A DNA stretch of 64,000 bases. Source: Pomphorhynchus laevis (Eukaryota > Acanthocephala > Palaeacanthocephala > Echinorhynchida > Pomphorhynchidae). Below the pieces are notes generated by a model that did not search any database, was not told the origin of the DNA, and saw only the letters and a program-made list of their open reading frames with translations. The position numbers and the translations under genes were made by a program. Location: NCBI GenBank assembly GCA_012934845.2, contig WNNJ02001791.1, positions 62,001-126,000 on the forward strand, read 5' to 3'. This document shows, one piece after another, positions 56,290-64,000 of this stretch (the stretch's first letter is position 1; the number at the start of each line of letters is the position of its first letter).

Positions 56290-57240
56290 TGGAGAATTGT
56301 TTTCGGGTCAATCCTTGTGTACATCTTGTGAAGAGAATTTAAAGGATTTAAATCCCTTCACAATTGTCTCGTTAAATTAAATTCCCTTCGGAATTTAATT
56401 TCGACAATCGTCTAGTTAAAGTATTATTGATAAACGTTGAATTTATGTATTTCGTATATGGCTGTGCAGTCAACGTTCCTAACACCTGCCTTATCTTAAT
56501 CGCAATTGGTAGTACCTGTTTAAACGCCCATTCCGGATATTGGTAATCCCTTAGCATTTAACGTATTCTCTTATACTATCTTTGTCTGTGTATTCCCTGT
56601 TACTGCATACCGTCAGGGCTATTCTGAACAATAAACTGGCAACTGAAATTTTGTATCCGTCCGGGATATGCGTGCTCCAAGGAGTATGCCCATGTGGGTA
56701 TTGATTTTTTCCAAAACTGTCTTTTAAGATGATGTTATTACGTCTTTATACTTTAACATCTAAGAAATGTATTACGTTTTCTGTGTCTTCGAAATTAACT
56801 TTCCACTGAATTACCTTGTCATTTAACTTGAAATTAATTTCAAAATTCAAGAACAACATTACGTACTATAAAACTCTGACTAGACTTAGTGGTATATTCA
56901 AATACAAATCTGTAACAACATCACAATGCGTAATATATGCCATTCCGTATGCAGATTGTGAGAAGACATATGTTGGACAATCTAAACAAGGCTTAAAAAG
57001 AGAACGTACCAACATAGGTGCAACCTGAATAAAATCGATACTTCTTCAGCAATATTCAATCATGTTATTGAGACTAACTATAACACTGATTTTGAAAGCA
57101 CTGACATCATCCATAAAAAACAATTAGGACGCACGCATGTCCTGGAATCGTTGTATATTTCCAACTTTCCTACAATGGAAGGGAACAAATCCAACTGCTC
57201 TTTAAAATTGCTTCCACAATATGTGCACAAGGATTGAATA
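56290..57240. mobile_element. Canonical Penelope-like element, two halves head to head
   Basis: The left half reads on the minus strand (about 56440-56810): FEDTENVIHFLDVKV, RNNIILKDSF and later GITNIRNGRLN, the RT thumb pattern FLDxxV of canonical Penelope elements. The right half reads on the plus strand (about 56830-57200): VIYAIPYADCEKTYVGQSKQGLKRERT, the GIY-YIG domain, and on to GRTHVLESLYIS. In an unrearranged element both would be on one strand, with the thumb before the endonuclease. An inversion, or insertion of two truncated copies head to head, explains it. Few breaks are visible in each half. Confidence 0.65.
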
Positions 57241-57759
57241 ATAAACTGACTAAACATCGGGATAAGGCTGCCAAAATGAAATCAACTATTACTCATAGGG
57301 CTATAACATAGATGCAAATTAATTTTATTTAATTAACATTTTCTTATATTTTCAGATTGAAAAGGACTGCTGAGTACAGTCGAAATATCTAATAATAAAT
57401 TAAGTCTTTTGAATTCTCGGGAATGGTTTGCAATAAAAAATAAATAATTTATTTAGTTTAGAATTAGATGCACTAGATAATTAAATTTAATGAGAGGAAA
57501 TAAATCATAAGCTTTTTTAAACTGAGCGTTTTCAGCTTTTATGTAACTAGTTCAGCTAATTATATTGGTAAAATAAGTCTCGAAAGCCTCATTATATTTT
57601 ACTCTTAATAATAAATTAACAGGCTTTCAGACTGTAAATCTAATATAATTAAAATAAAATTGTGTGAAATATATGCTTAGTTTTTTAAGAGATAATAATT
57701 CATTAATTTTAAATGATTTTATAAATTGTTAATCAATGTAAAATGTAATTGCGAGAAAT
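57241..57759. other. Spacer
   Basis: No gene. AT-rich, nothing recognised. Confidence 0.4.
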
Positions 57760-58080
57760 CTAGTCTAGCTGAAAGGTAGGAATACTCCTATCATGCGCTG
57801 ATTCCAGTATGCATGGTGCGTTTCTCTTCTGCAACGCACAACAAAGGTGTTGTGTGAAATGCGTGGCGGCTCGAAGATCATTTGTTGTCGAGATAAGCAT
57901 TCTCCCGATTCTTCGCAAGAAAGCAGTTGTGATTGGTTCTACAGCGCCAAGAGTCTCGATTGCCATCATAAGGAAGATGTAGATTGACAAGTCCAAACAC
58001 TCAGATTTGGTCTGATTTCGCACATCCGCCTGAACCCTCATATTTATGGTATTCCTTGTGGTAACCTTGCCAATTGGCAT
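57760..58080 (-). pseudogene. Retroelement C-terminal fragment, minus strand
   Basis: A 106-codon frame reading ECLDLSIYIFLMMAIETLGAVEP, then FLRRIGRMLISTTNDLRAAT and THFTQHLCCALQKRNAPCIL. The pattern (AIETLGA...FLxxIGxxL....D.RxxxxFxQxLxxALQRxNAxxIL) recurs at the end of LINE-like RT proteins from many invertebrates, and is distantly similar to the fragment at 46620. It is likely the tail of an otherwise lost element. The right end abuts the repeat shared with 3353. Confidence 0.5.
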
Positions 58081-58200
58081 TTTATATAGAATTCTTAGTG
58101 CATATGATATATTTACAAATTTGAAAATAAAATAATTTATATTTATTAAAATTATTTTTCAAAATAACAAAGTACGAAATAATCTTAAAAACCGTGAAAA
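58073..58200 (+). repeat. Repeat shared with 3353-3500
   Basis: AATTGGCATTTTATATAGAATTCTTAGTG followed by similar AT-rich sequence. This copy lies just outside the retroelement tail fragment, whose open frame starts at the ATGCCAATT in this repeat, so the repeat may be part of that element's untranslated region. Confidence 0.55.
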
Positions 58201-58794
58201 TTGCTAATTATTTTGGATAGATTTGAAACAATACATGTGTTTATTAAAAATTCAAAGCACTACAGATTCTGAATCGACATTTTTGAAATTACAACCGATT
58301 GAAAAGAAATAATTATAACAGCTGCAAGCTTAGCATTAAAAAGATGTATCGAGTATTTTTACGCATTGGTGAAGTGTTAAATGGATTCGATAGAGCAATA
58401 TTATATATCAATGCAATACCTAATGTATAATGACACTATTAATACTACATATCGCCAACTATAATCGCACTAAATTGATATGTCAATCAGATGTCATCTT
58501 GTAATTAAACAAACGAACGTGGTTGAAGCAAATCTGTTGTTTTGGTTCAAGCATGTCAAAATTATGTTACACGTTTATAGTTTTATATGAAGTGATTCAT
58601 AAAGTTTGAATACAAGTAAAGATCATTGAGAGCAAGTGGTCTTCTGGCTTTAAAATACAGTCTAAGAAAACAGTAAATCACTTTGCTGCTGCAGAGCAAA
58701 TAAGAAAGGACCAAATGATGTCAATGGTTATACCTGCGGGGAACACTTGCTAACGTTTGTAAAATCTACATTTGAAAACAGTATGTTTTATTCA
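58201..58794. other. Spacer
   Basis: No gene. It includes a segment at 58740-58790 (GGGGAACACTTGCTAACGTTT...CTACATTTGAA) repeated in diverged form at 59280-59325. Confidence 0.4.
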
Positions 58795-59515
58795 AATTAA
58801 TACGCTCTATACAAATTTAGATTTTGCTAATATTAAAGAAGCGTTAGAAAAATTAATTATACATAATTGGTTGTCATATATAATTATAAATAATATTATT
58901 ATTTAATAATAAATATAAACTCTAATTATTTTGATAAAATTATATATTATATAGCATATATTATATATAAAAATTTATTAGTTTGAGTAGAACGAAGAAA
59001 ATATTTCCTTTTATTTAATGTATAACATTTCGATAGCTCATGTTATCGTAAAGATTAAAATTAAATTAATTCAAATCATTTAATTTGAATCCTGATGATG
59101 ATAGCAGGAACTATCAAAATATTGTATTTTAAATAAAGGAAAATATTTTCTTCTTTGTTCCAGCAAAACTCTCTAATCTAAAATGGAAGGAGATTATGGG
59201 TTTATAATTGATAAACCTATAACTTACTTTTAGATTATAATTTTTATAATGTACTATAAAATACTTAATATTTCTGCTGGAAAGACTTGCTAACATTTAT
59301 AAATGCTACATTTCAATACAATATAAATAAATTTATTCGTATATAAAATATTCAATACAAATTTATCAGGGTAACCTCATTCTTAATAAAAACCAACATT
59401 GATGATAAAGAAGGTATATATCTAGATATGAACATCAAGTTAACATCAATTATAATAACTTTTAATTTATATCGTAAAGATGACATATTTAAATTTACAA
59501 AAAGCATTTTTAGCA
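58795..59515 (+). mobile_element. Naiad-like Penelope scraps
   Basis: Two short matches to the long copy. 58797-58860 encodes TLYTNLDFANIKEALEKLI (motif A zone, 52085-52145). 59390-59510 matches 52550-52675 (DKEGIYLDMNIKL to FKFTKSIF). The intervening sequence is unrelated or lost. Heavily decayed. Confidence 0.55.
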
Positions 59516-60333
59516 TTATTTTGGACTCAGTTAGCTGATCTGATTCGTACATAAAATATCCAATACCTTATTGTAGAGTGACATATAAGGAATTAGCTAT
59601 GCTCTTGGACTATGTTTTAGCCTTAGTTGGACTAATATGAACCACAATTTAAAGTTTGTCATAGTTGTTGTACCTTTAAAAACAACTACTGCAGATTTGT
59701 ATTACATATAAAATTTTTATAATTTGGGCAGTTTTCATCCTAAATGTTTTAAACTTATATTTTATTATAAACGCTAATCTATTTTCTTTTTAAATTTCAC
59801 TTTAAAAATCCATACGGGTCGAACATTATAAAAGAAATTTTAAAGTCTTGTGACATTATTTCAACATCGATATAATGTTGTTTAAATAACATGTTTGTAC
59901 CATGTAAATCTGAAGTACTCTTGAATGAGAAGCAATGATTTCGTTTCGCAATCAAGTGTATAGATAAATAATGCTATGTAACCTCTTTAAGCAAAAATAC
60001 CAGAAACTCAGACTGAATGTAATCTCTCTCTATATTTTTAGGAACCTTAGTTGGTCTTTAAAGCATAAAACAGCAGTTCGAATATGAAATACAGTGTTAG
60101 CACTATTCTTCATTAAATGAAAATAATAGCCAACTATTCAAGTCATTTCAACAATATGCCCAATATTTTGCTAATTACGACAATCGTCAAACAATAAATA
60201 ATTGACCAATTTTATATTGAAAATATAAAATAAATGTTCCGGATTTAAATTGTGAATTGCTACATTTAAGTAGTTAGATTTTTCCATATTTTTTCAAATT
60301 TTATTAAAATGTTTGAAAATATTAGATTATGTA
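59516..60333. other. AT-rich spacer
   Basis: No gene recognised. Confidence 0.4.
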
Positions 60334-60445
60334 TAATATGATCTAATATTATCGATATAAATATAATATGATCTAATATTATCGATATAAATGTAATATG
60401 ATTTAATATTATCGATATAAATGTAATATGATTTAATATTATGAT
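60334..60445. repeat. 30-bp tandem minisatellite, ~3.7 copies
   Basis: Unit AATATGATCTAATATTATCG followed by ATATAAATAT, with changes C to T in ATCTAATA and A to G in the last bases. The last copy decays after AATATTATG. The unit contains the palindromic TAATATTA. Confidence 0.85.
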
Positions 60446-61182
60446 TTAATATCATACAATTTGATTTATATCATACAATTTTATCTTATCGTATGCATGA
60501 AGTATTTTATATTTATATGATATGAATTATATTCAAATATTAAAAATACAATTTATATATAATAAATATTCTTTAAATCATATTTTAGAAAATTTTATCG
60601 GAAATTCTTAAGTAATAATTTAACTTTTTCTATATTTACAAGGTATTAAACATACCAACTATTCAAAATCAAGAGTAATTAGCATCCAAGTAGATAAGTC
60701 CTATATTTAACATTTTTAATTCATTAAATTAAAATTATGATTTAGTATTTTGTGATTATTCTTGCAATTATTTTTATTGCTGATGTTGCCGAGTACACCA
60801 TTATTTCGATGCTGAAGTGGTAGTCTAGAAGTGACATAGAGCATGCAGTCCGTTGATTGAAACCAGTTTTAATCGGTAACTACATTAAATAACAAATTCT
60901 ATTCGGAATCCTGTCCATTGTTTCATTTTGCACAATTAGCGATCAAGGTCCGCGGTACAAATCTTCATATATATAGTATTCGGTTAGTTTTGAAACGTCG
61001 CACAGGATCACCCATAATGATTCGATTTTATAATTTTATGAAATATTTTGAACTGTTGAAAAATATTACATCAGTTCAAAATATTACAAATTATATATAG
61101 TGTATTATATATAAAGAGTTGTATAGTGTATTATACATAGTGTATTATAAATAGTGTATTATATATATGGTTTATAATAAAT
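60446..61182. other. AT-rich spacer
   Basis: No gene. TAGTGTATTATA repeats occur at 61100-61165. Confidence 0.45.
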
Positions 61183-61394
61183 ACCAACAATAAGTCTAAA
61201 ATATTAGTTTTTATTTAACGTTTCACTCCTATTGAGCTTCGTCAGTACATTGTAAGTAGTTTTAATCAAGAATTTTGTAGCCAAAAAACTAGTTAAAAAA
61301 TTCTTGACTACAATAAAATACTTACAATGTGCTGACGAAGCTCAAGAGAAGCAAAACGTTCAATAAAAACTAATATTTTAGACTTATTGTTGGT
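61183..61394. repeat. Foldback repeat with ~95-bp inverted arms
   Basis: Arms 61183-61280 and 61297-61394: ACCAACAATAAGTCTAAAAT opposite ATTTTAGACTTATTGTTGGT, continuing through the TTTTTATT, GAGCTTCGTCAG and ACATTGTAAGTA segments. Inside, read outwards in both arms, is TTACAATGT(A/G)CTGACGAAGCTC, then a short loop, then GAAACG or AAAACG and AATAAAAACT, again an end-hairpin type of Penelope-like or related elements. A third partial arm is at 61420-61485, so the element was probably present in more than one copy here. Confidence 0.7.
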
Positions 61395-61818
61395 AATTTT
61401 AATAAACCGAATATTATCATAAGGCGAAACTTTCAATAAAAACTAATATTTAAGACTTATTGTTGGCAGTTATTATAAACCAAATATAATCATGAGTCCA
61501 CAGCGGATCCCAGCCGAAATCAAAATCAATCGCCATATATAATGCAAGTTCTGAATGTAACTGATGACTGGGATTCATCTTGTGAATACATTTAATATAT
61601 ATAATTTAAGTAAACCAGTCTTAACGAAGAAATCCGGAAAGCATATGGTTAGTTTAAAGAGGTAATGCCCATGCTACCACGTAAGCAAATTCTCGGAGAT
61701 GCTATCTTAATATATCACAAGGCAGCCGAAACGACTGATGGTAGTTCACCCGACTGATGAGTGATGTCGTCTACCATCAGCTCGTCTAGGGGTGATAAGG
61801 AAGTCTGCTCTACTTGTA

Positions 61819-61871
61819 ATCGAACTCCGGTTTTTGGCAACATTTACAATTATATTATAAATTAATTATTA

Positions 61872-61909
<38 letters not shown>

Positions 61910-61990
61910 CTGATCGTGTTAAACTGTGCTTTGGGAGCGAATAAGCTTCAGTTTCATAATTGTAGATGTTTATAAAAACCGGAGTTCGAT
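61819..61990. repeat. MITE-like element with ~34-bp terminal inverted repeats
   Basis: ATCGAACTCCGGTTTTT at 61819 is mirrored by AAAACCGGAGTTCGAT ending at 61990, and the inner AACATTTACAATTAT by ATAATTGTAGATGTTTATA. The 172-bp body holds an AT microsatellite near the left arm. No target duplication could be assigned. No transposase is seen in the window. A DNA-transposon-derived MITE is the likeliest reading. Confidence 0.6.
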
Positions 61991-62339
61991 TTATGCCCTA
62001 TTCCTCGTTTACTTATTAGTAACAACTATATATATGTAACTGACTATATATAGGTTAAACACCTTTATGGTGGTTATGTTGATAATATTGATTTTCAATT
62101 TGTGTTAATAATCGATTGCTCTAGTCGATGAAATGATATACAATCAATTTGAAAGTATTATAAATTATTTTTTAAAAACTATAAATTATTTTAATTATTT
62201 TATGCATTTTGATTAATATTGAATTAGTGATTCTTAACTGGAAAGTATAATTGTTCCGAATATTTTTATAATTTAAATTATTCCGATGGTTTATTTTAAT
62301 GTATGCATTTTAAGATTTTGGAAATGTTTTAAATGTTTA
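61991..62339. other. Spacer
   Basis: No gene recognised; AT-rich. Confidence 0.4.
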
Positions 62340-62775
62340 AACTAATATCAGCATAAATTAATTAAATATATAAATTAATAAATACATTTATATACATTAA
62401 TTATTTTAAAAATAAATGCACAATAAAAAATAATTAGATAAATAATTGTATTTTTAAATAAATAAATTATTTTATATTTTGCGTTTAATAATATATGCAT
62501 TAATGCATTATATGCTTTATAATTTAATAAAATTATTAAATTATAAATTTAATTATTAATTATTAAATGTTAATTATTAAATTTAATAATTAATCTAATA
62601 TCAGCATAAATTAATTAAATATAGATATATAAATTAACAAATACATTTATAAATACATTAATTATTTTTAAACTAAATAATAAAAAATAATTAGATAAAT
62701 AATTGTATTTTTAAATAAATAATAAATTATTTTATAATTTGCATTTAATAAATATGCATTAATTCATATATATAG
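62340..62775. repeat. ~254-bp direct tandem duplication
   Basis: CTAATATCAGCATAAATTAA starts both copies, at 62341 and 62595. They run on through AATAATTAGATAAATAATTG and AAATTATTTTATA with small indels. AT-rich and noncoding. Confidence 0.75.
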
Positions 62776-64000
62776 CATTAATATTGTACAGTATAGAAGT
62801 AAATACTATTTCCTATACTTTAGTTAAAATTTTTATAGCCATTTTATACTAATGAGCAGTTCACATAAAGTGAAATTCTAATAGTAAAGTTAATGCTATT
62901 TATATCTCTTAATTGATTTTATTTAGTATTATTTTGCATCTGTTAAGGTGTGGCCTTATTTGATTAAACATTTTAAGGAACATTGTAGGAAATTGAAAAA
63001 AGACTTGATTAATTTTCGAATTAAAGATATAAATGTCGGTTCGTTACAATAATATAATTATTGCAACAAACTGGCAATTTTTACAATTTGTTATCTGGAG
63101 ATTAATGTGGTTACATTCATAAATTGTAATCGTGTCTTCTGTATTTTTTAATTTTTTTGAGGTATTCTTTTAAATAATATACTTTTATTATTGCAACGAA
63201 CTGCCACATGTACAAAATATCAATTAAGAAATGTATAATTTCCATCCATTGCGCTATACTACAATAAACGTGTATACTTGTGCTACTCTATACATTAAGC
63301 TGTTTCAATATCTCATAATAAAAATCTGCAGAAAATATTTGTTTTAAAATGAATTATACAAATTGGATTAACCCCGATGCGTGTATGCCATTATGTAAAC
63401 ATCGATTAAAGATCGAAAGTTCTAAGATGTTCGCATAATATCATTCATTTTATATAATGACATACATTTTATTATAATTTTCCATTTTGAATACACATTG
63501 CCATAGACGTGGAATTGAGCGCATACATGACGCATACGACTACAAAAATTACCTAATGTTTTACAACAATCTTTCAATTGACGTGCGTTGGAAAAATGCA
63601 TTAGATAAACCTGTGATCATACAATGAGTGCATACTTTGTATTTAGTAAATAATTTAATGCTTTTAAGTGTAAAACATAAAAATATAACTTTTAAGCCGT
63701 AAAATATTATATTATTGTAATATTCTATAATATTATCTATATAATATTATAATATTACAGTATTGTTAATACTGTAAAATACTTTACAGTATTATTAATA
63801 AATAATATTCAATATTAATAAAATTAATATATAATATTAATAAAATTAATATTTAATATTAATAAAATAATAAATGAGACACATCCAGACTGATTAGTAG
63901 CATCCTGCTGTATCAAGAATAGGAACAATACCTGTGAGGATAATATTGTGCCACAACCCGAAGAATTTCAGCTCACAGATGCATTCAAGTTAAATTAAAA
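62776..64000. other. AT-rich end of window
   Basis: No gene recognised. TAATATTAATAAAATT repeats at 63790-63860. Nothing to suggest an RNA gene. Confidence 0.4.

Noticed and set aside
61736-61790. Another ribozyme-like CTGATGA site
   Set aside because: CTGATGAGTGATGTCGTC has no matching GAAA at hammerhead spacing; a simple CTGATGGTAG/CTACCATCAG hairpin explains it.

Overview
The window is AT-rich, intron-poor DNA from an invertebrate animal. The best lineage clue is a cytoplasmic intermediate filament gene (31.2-32.9 kb). Its rod is about 348 residues, the long lamin-like coil 1B form known from protostomes and other invertebrates rather than the shorter chordate form. The eukaryotic NMNAT gene, a CRP-type LIM domain, a PDZ exon and GT-AG splice sites also point to an animal. 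I cannot name the phylum. There is no rRNA array, CRISPR array, operon or bacterial signal.

Layout: 0-27.5 kb is mostly a graveyard of retroelements. It holds two copies of an R2-like (CCHC plus restriction-like endonuclease) LINE (A, plus strand, 1-3.3 kb; B, minus strand, 8.7-10.8 kb), three copies of an APE-type LINE with CCHC knuckles (C1 4.1-6.9, C2 15.8-18.0, C3 22.9-24.5 kb), three pieces of another LINE (D1 7.0-8.2, D3 24.8-25.1, D2 25.4-27.5 kb, all minus), one Rex1-like LINE (E 11.5-14.5 kb, minus), and a canonical Penelope-like piece (20.9-21.7 kb, minus). One host gene, NMNAT (19.1-19.8 kb, minus), sits among them. From 27.5 to 42 kb is the host-gene part: a long blank stretch, the intermediate filament gene, and a large 3' exon of a PDZ protein (36.5-39.6 kb, minus). 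Next to the PDZ exon is an inverted repeat whose two arms are decayed copies of the end of that exon. From 43.7 to 64 kb are repeats: a 668-bp duplicated block, a 299-bp tandem repeat with hammerhead-ribozyme-like cores, a LIM ORF joined to a retroelement tail inside a duplicated unit, and a cluster of Penelope-like elements.

The most notable system is the Penelope-like element at 49.7-53.1 kb. A GIY-YIG endonuclease ORF lies upstream of the reverse transcriptase, the reverse of the usual Penelope order and the arrangement described for the Naiad/Chlamys group. At least four other remnants of this family lie in the window. Together with two canonical Penelope-like fragments, the hammerhead-like repeats and foldback repeats carrying Penelope-like end motifs, this region has a long history of Penelope-type activity. 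A second candidate system is the PDZ-derived inverted repeat, which could form a long hairpin RNA matching the neighbouring gene.
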